This document shows, piece by piece, positions 6,780 to 12,991 of a DNA stretch of 24,509 bases; positions within the stretch are counted from its first letter, which is position 1, and every line of letters begins with the position of its first letter. Below the pieces are notes generated by a model, which did no database searches, was not told the origin of the DNA, and saw only the letters and a program-made list of their open reading frames with translations. The DNA comes from a virus. The translations under genes were made by a program, and so were the position numbers. The stretch spans positions 1 to 24,509 of IMG/VR virus record IMGVR_UViG_3300025131_008761; one strand, 5' to 3'.

Positions 6780-7616
6780 CTAGTAATCGGTAGTAATAGT
6801 CAAATGGAAATTATTATCACATGATTTCCTGTTTAGCCACAGCCAATAATCTACAACACTTGGATTCTTTCCAGATTTTTCACAAAGTGTTTTACATGCG
6901 GCAATCATAGATGCTCGTATCTCACACTCCATAAGAGAACCAGAAGGAATTAATATCCCTTCATCTATAACATTTTTCAATTCATCACTATACTGTAAAA
7001 TCCCCATATGTTCAAGCATCTTGGGAATCTGATAATCGGCGGGAACTGGCAACATATCGACTTGTGATTTAAACATATCAGATTTTCTTGCAACTTGCAT
7101 AAAGAACAAAGATGCTCGTTTCAAAAACATGTCATTTGCATACCCCGGATAAACAAGAACACTTTCTAAACAATCTTCTAAATCACCTCGGGAATCATAC
7201 AATTGTACCGCTATCATTTTATAATCTATATTGATTAATTCCATCAAATGAGATGAACGCTCATTCATAAGGGGGAACCTGTTTAAAGATAAAGATGAGA
7301 TAAAGTTTTGTATAACATCTACTCCACTCGGGTCATATACCTCATTTAAAACATCATACATACCCCATGCATTTGCACCACACGGCCTTATCTTAGAAGA
7401 CCCATACCAATAGCAATAATTAATTGCACCAGCTATAAGTTCATATTCCAATAACTCAATATCATTACTTACTTTTGGAGGAAGAGCTTCATTTTTTAAT
7501 TCTACTTCCTTCATCTTATCAATCCAAGACTCAATTGACACTTCACTAATTTCCACATATTTTGGATTAGCGGTGAATTGCTTAACTAAATCCCAGACGT
7601 TTTCTAGTGCTTTCAT
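6780..7616 (-). CDS. Queuosine-salvage (DUF2419/Q_salvage, QNG1)-like N-glycosylase
   Basis: A 278-residue, mostly helical protein with the landmark order of the Q_salvage family: AINYCYWYG (64-72), FPLMNERSSHLMEL (114-127), FLKRASLFFMQVAR with Lys166 (164-177), LPVPADYQIPKMLEHMGIL with Asp194 (189-207), YSDEL, IPSGS then ECEIRASMI (223-238), and VDYWLW (255-260). Known members are queuosine-5'-phosphate N-glycosylases that release queuine, with a fold related to helix-hairpin-helix DNA glycosylases and an essential Lys and Asp in corresponding blocks. A role in 7-deazaguanine salvage, or in cleaving a related nucleotide, is inferred. Identification is by motif recall, not by search. SD AGGA before ATG; it lies between the two small paralogues in one operon. 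Confidence 0.62.
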   Translation of the reverse strand: MKALENVWDLVKQFTANPKYVEISEVSIESWIDKMKEVELKNEALPPKVSNDIELLEYELIAGAINYCYWYGSSKIRPCGANAWGMYDVLNEVYDPSGVDVIQNFISSLSLNRFPLMNERSSHLMELINIDYKMIAVQLYDSRGDLEDCLESVLVYPGYANDMFLKRASLFFMQVARKSDMFKSQVDMLPVPADYQIPKMLEHMGILQYSDELKNVIDEGILIPSGSLMECEIRASMIAACKTLCEKSGKNPSVVDYWLWLNRKSCDNNFHLTITTDY

Positions 7617-7673
7617 AATTCTATCCTAAATGAACTCTATAATTAGTCCCATTTTTTCGAACAATAAGAATAT

Positions 7674-7865
7674 CTAAATTATTGACCAATTTTTGGCCCG
7701 TTTTTTAAACCATGCATATTCTGTTATACGTTCTACTAAACTTTTTTTTGACTTATCTACCGTTTTTAAAACTTCACGAAGTGTCTTTGTCGGTATTTTG
7801 GACATTTCTCTTATCGTTAAAACATCACGCAGAGTTTGTTCTGAAATTTCTATTTCTGATTCCAT
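7674..7865 (-). CDS. Small protein with repeated [TL]LR[DE]VL motif; first gene of the accessory operon
   Basis: A 63-residue protein starting MESEIEISEQTLRDVLTIRE. A second, similar segment (KTLREVLKTVDKSKK) follows after about 15 residues, so it looks like an internal duplication of a helix. The first segment is shared with the 6537-6770 protein. The C-terminus is basic and aromatic (AWFKKRAKNWSII). The ATG at 7865 is preferred over an upstream GTG at 7913: it leaves a consensus promoter intact upstream and avoids translating the terminator. There is no SD. The function is unknown; helical and basic, possibly a regulator. Confidence 0.6.
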   Translation of the reverse strand: MESEIEISEQTLRDVLTIREMSKIPTKTLREVLKTVDKSKKSLVERITEYAWFKKRAKNWSII

Positions 7866-7871
7866 GAAAGA

Positions 7872-7900
7872 ATTATATCTTATATTGAAATAAATTACAA
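7872..7900 (-). promoter_or_regulatory. Sigma70-type promoter giving a leaderless transcript
   Basis: The -35 is TTGTAA (7900-7895), then a 17-bp spacer, and the -10 is TATAAT (7877-7872). Six bases (TCTTTC) separate the -10 from the ATG at 7865, so the expected start site is the start codon itself. It lies just after a terminator and heads the minus-strand operon running to 3270. Confidence 0.6.
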
Positions 7901-7903
7901 AAC

Positions 7904-7940
7904 AAAAACCCACTTAAAGTATAAATTTAAGTGGGTTTTT
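7904..7940. terminator. Bidirectional intrinsic terminator
   Basis: A perfect 15-bp stem (7904-7918 with 7926-7940, core CCCACTTAAA) and a 7-nt loop, A-run on one side and T-run on the other. On the minus strand it closes the 9286-7927 transcript just before the promoter at 7900; the stop codon of the small gene at 7927 is inside the stem. Confidence 0.85.
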
Positions 7941-8097
7941 TATTTTTTAGGAATTTCATCTTTGCCTCAGTATAGTCTTCAGCATCAACTTTAAAATTTC
8001 CATTTATCCTATTCACTTGTAAAATACTGCAACAAAAGTCGGCTTCCACAACCGCTGACACGGGTATGCCAAGTTTAGTGTTGGTGCTGTTATCCAA
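7927..8097 (-). CDS. Short hypothetical protein, TTG start, ending in the terminator
   Basis: On the minus strand a frame open from about 8112 reads NRLLYKQC, then from TTG at 8097 LDNSTNTKLGIPVSAVVEAD, then FCCSILQVNRINGNFKVD and AEDYTEAKMKFLKNKKPT before TAA. The residue mix looks protein-like and the stop lies within the terminator stem, the usual layout for the last gene of a transcript. No ATG or clear SD is found; TTG at 8097 (56 aa) is the best start. It may instead be the 3' part of a gene whose front was lost. It is the only candidate gene in the 8130-7941 gap. Confidence 0.42.
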   Translation of the reverse strand: MDNSTNTKLGIPVSAVVEADFCCSILQVNRINGNFKVDAEDYTEAKMKFLKNKKPT

Positions 8098-8129
8098 ACA
8101 CTGCTTGTATAATAGCCTATTTTATTCAA

Positions 8130-8852
8130 CTATCCAAGCAATTTCTTCTTTTTCTTCTTGAAAAACGGGTCTTCGTCCCCCCAAGGAGGAAATTGTCTCT
8201 TAATTTGCCCCGGTATAGTCATTCTTTTAAAAGCTGCTACATCGCCTGTGCTTGTTCCTACTTCTTGTAATTTCATGAACTGCTTAAAACTCAAACCTTC
8301 CTTCGGATAGAGTTTGTCCCAATGGTCATCTGAAGCGAGTTCTTGAGCGTATTCAAATTCATCCATAGGCTCTTTACTTTTAGAAGGAACAACTTTATCA
8401 GCAGTCATTGACCAATAAAAGTCTTGTGGGGTATCCCCTTCTAATTCTGACTCTTGATGTGTATCAGTAAGAACATGATAATAATATTTACTTCTATCAG
8501 GTTTTATAATTACATAAGGGAACATGCTTGTTGCATCATCAACATAAACAATCCTTCCTGAAATCGAATCTGATGCTTCTTGCCCCAAATTATAATTGAC
8601 TTTTATGCGTTGCCCTCTTTTAAGACCACCTTCATACTGTTTGTGATAAGCATCATCTTTCCAGTTAGAATAATCTCTTTTTTTATTTTGAGCAGCCCAT
8701 GCCAACCTCTGTTCTCTATCTTTTGTGCTTCTTTGAAAATCAGACAAAGCCTTTCCTGCAAGAGCAGGAGGAGGTTTTCTCTTTAAAGCCTCAAGTTCTT
8801 CTGGTGATGCGAATTCCGGCTTTTCTCTAGGTATGTCTACATATTCTTTCAT
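8130..8852 (-). CDS. Hypothetical phage protein with C-terminal FKQFMKLQEVGTSTGDVA motif
   Basis: A 240-residue hydrophilic protein. Residues ~75-150 (RGQRIKVNYNLGQ, GRIVYVDDATSMFPYVIIKP) look like a small beta-barrel/SH3-type unit. Near the C-terminus LSFKQFMKLQEVGTSTGDVA is followed by Pro-rich sequence and a poly-Lys tail. From memory, 'F+xFL.E.GTSTGD.A.F.R' segments recur in proteins of large phages, but I cannot name a function. The ATG overlaps the upstream stop by one base (TAATG), so it is coupled to the 9286 gene. It may be virion-related or a co-packaged protein. Confidence 0.65.
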   Translation of the reverse strand: MKEYVDIPREKPEFASPEELEALKRKPPPALAGKALSDFQRSTKDREQRLAWAAQNKKRDYSNWKDDAYHKQYEGGLKRGQRIKVNYNLGQEASDSISGRIVYVDDATSMFPYVIIKPDRSKYYYHVLTDTHQESELEGDTPQDFYWSMTADKVVPSKSKEPMDEFEYAQELASDDHWDKLYPKEGLSFKQFMKLQEVGTSTGDVAAFKRMTIPGQIKRQFPPWGDEDPFFKKKKKKLLG

Positions 8853-9286
8853 TACATCATTCCTCCGGGCATACCTCCGGGCATACCACTAGCTTGTTGT
8901 TGTTGATTCATCCCTTGTGTCATCATGTCATTTAAAGTTTTTCTATCTACGGTGATTTCTCTTCCCGCTTCTGGGTCATTATCAGGGATACGAATAGTAT
9001 AACCGTCTTTATCTTGATAATAAGCACGCTGAGTATTTGCTGCTGGCATTGCAACTAAAACAGCACCAGTTATTTCGTCATCAGATTTTGGGTCTTCAGG
9101 AAGGAAATTTTTAATTCTATATGTCATCCCATTATAATAATAACTACCGAATTGGGCTGCTCCAAGCCAATGTGGAGCCGCTTTAAAACTCTTAGGGTCT
9201 ACAGCCAACTCATCTGCGGTCTTACTTAGAAAATCTGGCTCGACCTTCTCTAATTCTATAAACTTTCTAAACGATAGCTGTCTCAT
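8852..9286 (-). CDS. Hypothetical phage protein with Met/Gly-rich tail
   Basis: A 144-residue protein starting MRQLSFRKFIELEKVEPDF. The centre is a beta-rich stretch with WLGAAQFGSYYYNGMTYRIK and AVLVAMPAANTQRAYY; the tail is low complexity (NQQQQASGMPGGMPGGMM), partly from a 12-bp tandem repeat. AGAGG ends only two bases before the ATG, an unusually short SD spacing. The N-terminal LSFRKFIELE resembles LSFKQFMKLQE of the next gene. The function is unknown. It is transcribed with the 8852-8130 gene and diverges from the 9334 gene. Confidence 0.65.
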   Translation of the reverse strand: MRQLSFRKFIELEKVEPDFLSKTADELAVDPKSFKAAPHWLGAAQFGSYYYNGMTYRIKNFLPEDPKSDDEITGAVLVAMPAANTQRAYYQDKDGYTIRIPDNDPEAGREITVDRKTLNDMMTQGMNQQQQASGMPGGMPGGMM

Positions 9287-9333
9287 ACCTCTATATAGTT
9301 TTTATTTTTATTAAAAACCTCAATATATAAGAT

Positions 9334-9438
9334 ATGAGATTTAAAAAATATCTTCTGGAGCAAGAATATAAAAAAATGGACCGGGCGACTCAGGCTATCA
9401 ACAAAGAGCATACCAGCGATGGAACAAATAATGAGTAA
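9334..9438 (+). CDS. N-terminal part of a gene interrupted by an in-frame TAA
   Basis: ATG at 9334 opens MRFKKYLLEQEYKKMDRATQ, then AINKEHTSDGTNNE and a TAA at 9436-9438. The same frame then continues without another stop (KTSPYFSSFRELLDKWDENI and onward) straight into the protein starting at 9523, so 9334-9780 reads as one ~148-codon gene with a single internal stop. The opening MRFKKYLLEQ resembles short N-terminal peptides of phage virion or co-packaged proteins. No SD is visible (TATATAAGAT precedes the ATG). Alternatives are readthrough, reinitiation or a decayed gene. Confidence 0.5.
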   Translation: MRFKKYLLEQEYKKMDRATQAINKEHTSDGTNNE

Positions 9439-9522
9439 AAAACGTCACCATATTTCTCGTCTTTTCGTGAACTACTCGATAAGTGGGATGAGAATATTGA
9501 AAAAGATAAAAAATTAGAAAAG

Positions 9523-9780
9523 ATGGCTGATGATGATAATATCTCTTTCTTCTTCACATTAGACGATAATGTATATGGAGGAACAGAAGATAGCCGACTA
9601 GCTTTTGCACGAATGAAGTCTCCCGAAGAAGAAGATGAATCATGGGTTAAAGATGCCACATTCATTGGAATTAATCTTAAAAAATTAGAACAAGGTCATA
9701 AAGAACAAAAGATTTTTTCTAAATCTGATTTAAAAAAAATAAAACCTATTTCTAAAGAAAATGCATTTAGAGACCTTTAA
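9523..9780 (+). CDS. C-terminal part of the interrupted gene; hypothetical acidic protein
   Basis: An 85-residue frame starting MADDDNISFFFTLDDNVYGG, acidic in the first half and ending in a Lys-rich SDLKKIKPISKENAFRDL. Sequence upstream of this ATG, from 9439, continues the same frame with good coding character (FRELLDKWDENIEKDKKLEK), so this ATG may be an internal Met rather than the native start; its SD is poor. The stop overlaps the ATG of the nuclease gene by one base (TAATG). No domain is recognised. Confidence 0.55.
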   Translation: MADDDNISFFFTLDDNVYGGTEDSRLAFARMKSPEEEDESWVKDATFIGINLKKLEQGHKEQKIFSKSDLKKIKPISKENAFRDL

Positions 9781-10466
9781 TGCCACTACCATTCAATATC
9801 CCAAATAAAAACAAACGCAAATACCAATGTTTCGTTTGCGGCATACAATTCGACAACGAAAATAATGATGGTTTTAAAAAATTCAAAGAACATATCATCG
9901 AAGAGCATGAAGAGGGTAGAGACTACATAATATGCCCGTTAAGCCGCTGTAGGTCACCTGTGAGGGACGTTCGTTCACATTTCAGGTGCAAACACCCTAG
10001 CGAATCAATTCCTAAAAAAGGAATGATGAAATCTATTGTGTGGCATGATATAGCATCAAAAAAAAGAAAAAAAACTCGTAAACCTAAATTCAGAGAAGGA
10101 TATTTTCAATCCTCTAAAATGAATAAGCCTCTCCACTATCGTTCGGGATATGAAAAAACAATCTACGAATGCCTAGATGCAGATGTCGAAGTAAACGCTT
10201 TTAATGTAGAACCTTTCAAAATTGCCTACTTGCACAAGGGAAAAGAACACAAATATATTCCAGATTTAATTGTGCAATTTATAGATGGCAGTACTGAAGT
10301 TTGGGAAATCAAACCAGCAAACCAAACTTTCTTAGAAGTGAATCAAAACAAATGGCGTTCAGCTAATAAAGCTTGTAAGAATAGAGGGTGGAAATTTGTT
10401 GTGATAACTGAAAAGGGAATCGACCTTCTTAAGAAAAAAATCAAAAATCAAAGGAACAATATTTAA
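9780..10466 (+). CDS. Zinc-finger plus PD-(D/E)XK nuclease, TnsA/T4 gp4 head-completion type
   Basis: A 228-residue protein. Two N-terminal C2H2-like fingers: C17xxC20 with H38 and H43, then C52, C57, H67 and C70/H72. After a basic linker (KKRKKTRKPK) comes a TnsA-like nuclease core: YRSGYEKTIYE (Glu125), HKYIPDLIV (Asp162) and EVWEIKPA (Glu176, Lys178), the E-D-ExK order of PD-(D/E)XK enzymes. T4 gp4 head-completion nuclease and related phage proteins have this core; the zinc fingers would guide DNA binding. A virion maturation role is inferred. It is translationally coupled to the upstream gene and shares a 4-bp stop overlap with the convergent HIT gene. Confidence 0.7.
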   Translation: MPLPFNIPNKNKRKYQCFVCGIQFDNENNDGFKKFKEHIIEEHEEGRDYIICPLSRCRSPVRDVRSHFRCKHPSESIPKKGMMKSIVWHDIASKKRKKTRKPKFREGYFQSSKMNKPLHYRSGYEKTIYECLDADVEVNAFNVEPFKIAYLHKGKEHKYIPDLIVQFIDGSTEVWEIKPANQTFLEVNQNKWRSANKACKNRGWKFVVITEKGIDLLKKKIKNQRNNI

Positions 10467-10909
10467 GTTTTGAAGTGATTCGGCTCCTGAACGTGCCAAT
10501 AATCAGCCTTCTTTGGAATCACCCATCTAATCCCACCTTTCGGGTCAGGAACGTCACCTTTATATCGTGGAATCACATGTATATGAGCATGAGGGACAGT
10601 TTGCCCAGCAGCCCATCCATCGTTAACGCCAATATTGAAAGAATCTGGATGTAATTCTACGGAAATATTATGACGTATTTCAGTCACGAAGGCCCATATA
10701 GATTGCTGAATTTCTGAAGACAAACTAAACAAACTGACTACATGCTGTTTTGGAACAATTAGCGTGTGCCCTTTAGAAACAGGAAATCGGTCTCTAAAAG
10801 CAATAGCGTATTCGTTTTGGTGTAATATGTCTATTTCGCCAAAATTACAAAATGGACAACTTGTTATAACTTCTTTATGACCCACTACAATTTCTTCTTT
10901 ATTAATCAT
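10463..10909 (-). CDS. HIT-family nucleotide hydrolase (Ap4A/adenylyl type)
   Basis: 148 residues from ATG at 10909. CPFC at 18-21 suggests a structural zinc site, followed by AFRDRFPVSKGHTLIVPKQH (37-56) and the histidine triad VPHAHIHVIPRY (His107, 109, 111), where the middle to last His act in nucleotidyl transfer. The trailing DVPDPKGGIRWVIPKKADYW is typical of diadenosine-polyphosphate hydrolase-like HIT proteins. An upstream ATG in frame (10969) would add 20 residues that overlap the zinc-ribbon gene and look non-coding. The start overlaps the zinc-ribbon stop by 8 bp. Likely cytosolic cleavage of dinucleoside polyphosphates or nucleotidyl-amidates; the exact substrate is unknown. Confidence 0.88.
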   Translation of the reverse strand: MINKEEIVVGHKEVITSCPFCNFGEIDILHQNEYAIAFRDRFPVSKGHTLIVPKQHVVSLFSLSSEIQQSIWAFVTEIRHNISVELHPDSFNIGVNDGWAAGQTVPHAHIHVIPRYKGDVPDPKGGIRWVIPKKADYWHVQEPNHFKT

Positions 10910-11084
10910 GATATTTAGGTGTCCAACCTTGTCCTTTGAATATAACTGCTGGTGGTGAAGTAATAACACGAACTAATTGCTTCTTGCCACATTTAGGACA
11001 TTTCTTTTTTGATTTATCCATCATTGGATGAAATATATCTGAATTTTTATTACAGGACTCGCAACGATATTCGTAAGTTGGCAT
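10902..11084 (-). CDS. FmdB-type zinc-ribbon protein
   Basis: 60 residues from ATG at 11084: MPTYEYRCESCNK with C8xxC11, then CPKC at 29-32, a four-cysteine zinc ribbon of the FmdB/regulatory-protein family, followed by LVRVITSPPAVIFKGQGW, the conserved tail. The upstream in-frame start at 11129 would add 15 residues inside the deaminase gene and is disfavoured. GGAG lies 9 nt before the chosen ATG, only one base after the deaminase stop. The family is widespread with unclear function, probably protein or nucleic-acid binding. Confidence 0.85.
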   Translation of the reverse strand: MPTYEYRCESCNKNSDIFHPMMDKSKKKCPKCGKKQLVRVITSPPAVIFKGQGWTPKYHD

Positions 11085-11085
11085 A

Positions 11086-11571
11086 TTATGGACTCCAAAT
11101 TTGTCCAGAATGACGTACTTCCGGCCCACCTATTTTCCCGTAATAATCCAACACTTCCACCCCTGCTTCTTTTAACTGTTGATTCGCAACTCGTATCTCT
11201 TCAGCCCAAAATTCTGGAGACCTTTTCTCTGCATCTTTATGCCTAACTAAACATTTTATTCCAGCTTGTATAATAGCTCTGGCACAATTAGTACATGGTG
11301 CCCACGGAGAAACCATTGTTAATCCATCAGTAGCAATCCCTTGTTTCGCCGCTTTATAAATTAAATTTCTCTCTGCATGTTCCACAAATTGATACTTAAG
11401 AGGTCTTTCCCATCTTTCTTCTGTATATAATACGCCAACCGGGAACTCGTTAATAGCTGCTAAAATAATAGACCCATCATCTATCAATAAAGCCGCATTT
11501 TGAGTTGATGGGTCTGGGCTTTTTACAGCTTCCTCATATGCTAGTTTTAATAATTCTTTCCAACTTTTCAT
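11086..11571 (-). CDS. dCMP deaminase-like zinc enzyme
   Basis: 161 residues from ATG at 11571 (MKSWKELLKLAYEEA). The zinc-deaminase signature is complete: HAE at 65-67 (VEHAERNLIYKAA) and PC-TNC at 92-96 (SPWAPCTNCARAII). Family members convert dCMP to dUMP, or cytidine/CMP-type substrates, feeding dTTP synthesis. A longer frame from 11649 would add a 26-residue basic leader read within the upstream gene's Lys-rich tail, and is rejected because AAGGA sits well before 11571. One base separates it from the upstream stop. No allosteric dCTP-binding region can be judged by eye. It is part of a nucleotide-metabolism operon. Confidence 0.85.
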   Translation of the reverse strand: MKSWKELLKLAYEEAVKSPDPSTQNAALLIDDGSIILAAINEFPVGVLYTEERWERPLKYQFVEHAERNLIYKAAKQGIATDGLTMVSPWAPCTNCARAIIQAGIKCLVRHKDAEKRSPEFWAEEIRVANQQLKEAGVEVLDYYGKIGGPEVRHSGQIWSP

Positions 11572-11572
11572 A

Positions 11573-12013
11573 TTATCCTTTTTTCTTCTTATTGTTCTTT
11601 TTCTTATCGGTTTTCTTGAGGGGCGTAACCTTCTTTGTTTTTTTATCATTTAAACCTTTTGTAGAAAATGTTTCTAAATCATCTAGCTCTTCAGGCAAAA
11701 CCCCTCTTTTAATCATTTCTTCATAATGAATAATAGCCATGGCATTAAACATAATTGCTGAAAGATGGTCTTCATCCGTCTTTCCTTGTTTAAACCACAT
11801 TAAATGTCTATTTAAAGAAGCGAGAGTACGAGACATAGGCATTCCCTTTTCCCAATTCCTCTCAGCATATCGTTTGGCCCCTAATCGCAACCACTCCCCC
11901 AACCGTTCTTCGGCGAACGGGGAAATTAAATCAGGTCTTGGTTTGCTCTCGGCTACATCCCGAACAGCACCAGTTTCAAATTGCTCATCACTACCAGATT
12001 GTTTAAGTTTCAT
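11573..12013 (-). CDS. dATP/dGTP diphosphohydrolase-like protein (DUF5664, MazZ-related)
   Basis: A 146-residue protein with RPDLISPFAEERLGEWLRLG, KRYAERNWEKG (47-57), ASLNRHLMWFKQGKTDEDHL (65-84) and AIMFNAMAIIHYEEM (86-100), the all-alpha MazG-like pattern of the DUF5664 family. A relative in cyanophage S-2L (MazZ) hydrolyses dGTP/dATP to the monophosphate and diphosphate. The tail (KKTKKVTPLKKTDKKKNNKK) is strongly basic. SD AGGAG 5 nt before ATG. It is the first gene of the minus-strand operon with the deaminase, zinc ribbon and HIT genes. The reaction is inferred from the family. Confidence 0.78.
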   Translation of the reverse strand: MKLKQSGSDEQFETGAVRDVAESKPRPDLISPFAEERLGEWLRLGAKRYAERNWEKGMPMSRTLASLNRHLMWFKQGKTDEDHLSAIMFNAMAIIHYEEMIKRGVLPEELDDLETFSTKGLNDKKTKKVTPLKKTDKKKNNKKKKG

Positions 12014-12088
12014 ATTTCTCCTAAAATCTCTTCTACATTACTCAATTAGTTTAAGTTTAACATAAAATAAAATATGTTTCTATAAAAA

Positions 12089-12436
12089 ATGCAAAAGAAA
12101 ATAATAAAAATAAAAGAAATCTTCAGTAAACAAAAAGAAATAAAACCTATATGTGGAAAATGCAGATTATTTGATTCAAAAGAAAACATCTGTCGTGTTC
12201 TCATTCTTCATGAGGGAGAAAAAATTAATCTACCTGTAGCGAAGAATGATTCTTGCTTTTTTGAAAACGAATTTCTGGCTTTGAATGAAGAGGGACATAA
12301 AGAATCATTTAAACCCGAAGTTCAGCAAGTCAAATTTTGGGTAGAAGATAAAAAAGGAAAAAAAACAAAGGGGGACGGAACTGTTAAAATCGAATATCCA
12401 GAAGGGTTTTTTGGAAACAGAGATAAAGAATCATAA
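12089..12436 (+). CDS. Cys-containing hypothetical protein
   Basis: A 115-residue protein: Lys-rich leader, then ICGKCRLFDSKENICRVLIL and KNDSCFFENEF give four Cys (C..C-x11-C-x~24-C), which may bind zinc or iron-sulfur. The C-terminal third is basic and Gly-rich (KKGKKTKGDGTVKIEYPEGF). There is no SD; TATAAAAA abuts the ATG. It reads in the same direction as the next Cys-rich gene 7 nt downstream, so the two are likely co-expressed. I do not recognise a function. Confidence 0.65.
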   Translation: MQKKIIKIKEIFSKQKEIKPICGKCRLFDSKENICRVLILHEGEKINLPVAKNDSCFFENEFLALNEEGHKESFKPEVQQVKFWVEDKKGKKTKGDGTVKIEYPEGFFGNRDKES

Positions 12437-12443
12437 ATAAAAT

Positions 12444-12950
12444 ATGGCACTTATTCCTATCACGAACGGGGCGGCAATTGGAAACGCTATCAAAGCATGT
12501 TTAGAAGCAGACCCATGCAAAACTATTCTATGTGATTGCTGCTGTGAAGAAGAACCAGATGGACTCTGTGATGATTGTCCAGTCGGGTATCAATATTCTA
12601 CATACGGAGACGTAGGAATTTCAGGAGGTTACACAATATCTGATATCGGTCAAGATTTTTCTTATTACGACAATGACGCTTGTGATTGCAGATGGGTCTG
12701 GGAAAGAACGGGGGCAGAATACCTAATTCTGTGGCATTATGGTTCCTCTTGGTGTGCTTATTTTTCCACAGGCGGCGTCTCACCTATAGAATATACCACT
12801 GGCACTGACTGCCCATGCGAATCAGATTATGACGCTGGTGTTGTATCTACTGATTTGGTTTGCACAGACGGACTACTAATAGGTAGTTTCGATTTGCCTA
12901 GAGTAGGAGGAGGTACTAGTATTACAGTGACGTTCTCAGTTCCAAGCTAA
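12444..12950 (+). CDS. Cys-rich hypothetical protein, possibly virion surface
   Basis: A 168-residue protein with dense cysteines in the first 50 residues (ILCDCCCEEEPDGLCDDCP) and later pairs (ACDC, CPCE), plus aromatic beta-rich stretches (RWVWERTGAEYLILWHYGSS) and a C-terminal TSITVTFSVPS strand. Composition is like secreted or virion-exposed domains rather than an enzyme. There is no signal peptide or SD; CATAAATA precedes the ATG closely. It lies between a Cys protein and a glycosyltransferase-like gene. The function is unknown. Confidence 0.65.
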   Translation: MALIPITNGAAIGNAIKACLEADPCKTILCDCCCEEEPDGLCDDCPVGYQYSTYGDVGISGGYTISDIGQDFSYYDNDACDCRWVWERTGAEYLILWHYGSSWCAYFSTGGVSPIEYTTGTDCPCESDYDAGVVSTDLVCTDGLLIGSFDLPRVGGGTSITVTFSVPS

Positions 12951-12967
12951 GTGCGAATCCCGGCACT
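12950..12967 (+). other. Small hairpin after the Cys-rich gene
   Basis: AGTGC-GAATCCCG-GCACT, a 5-bp stem with an 8-nt loop starting on the last base of the stop codon. The loop resembles a tRNA T-loop (GAATCCC), but no tRNA body is present and no T-run follows. Confidence 0.35.
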
Positions 12968-12991
12968 GTGAATTAGATTAGGAATTAGACG

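Noticed and set aside
7617-7673. A 21-codon frame (TTG GTC... ending VRKNGTNYRVHLG) between the small paralogue and the Q_salvage-like gene
   Set aside because: Very short, no SD, overlaps the upstream stop in another frame; not enough to call a gene.
11573-11649. Longer deaminase start at 11649 adding a basic leader
   Set aside because: The leader is the out-of-frame reading of the upstream gene's Lys-rich tail, and the SD AAGGA sits before ATG 11571.
12950-12967. tRNA T-arm-like sequence (GTGCGAATCCCGGCAC)
   Set aside because: No anticodon arm, acceptor stem or CCA can be built around it; kept only as a small hairpin.
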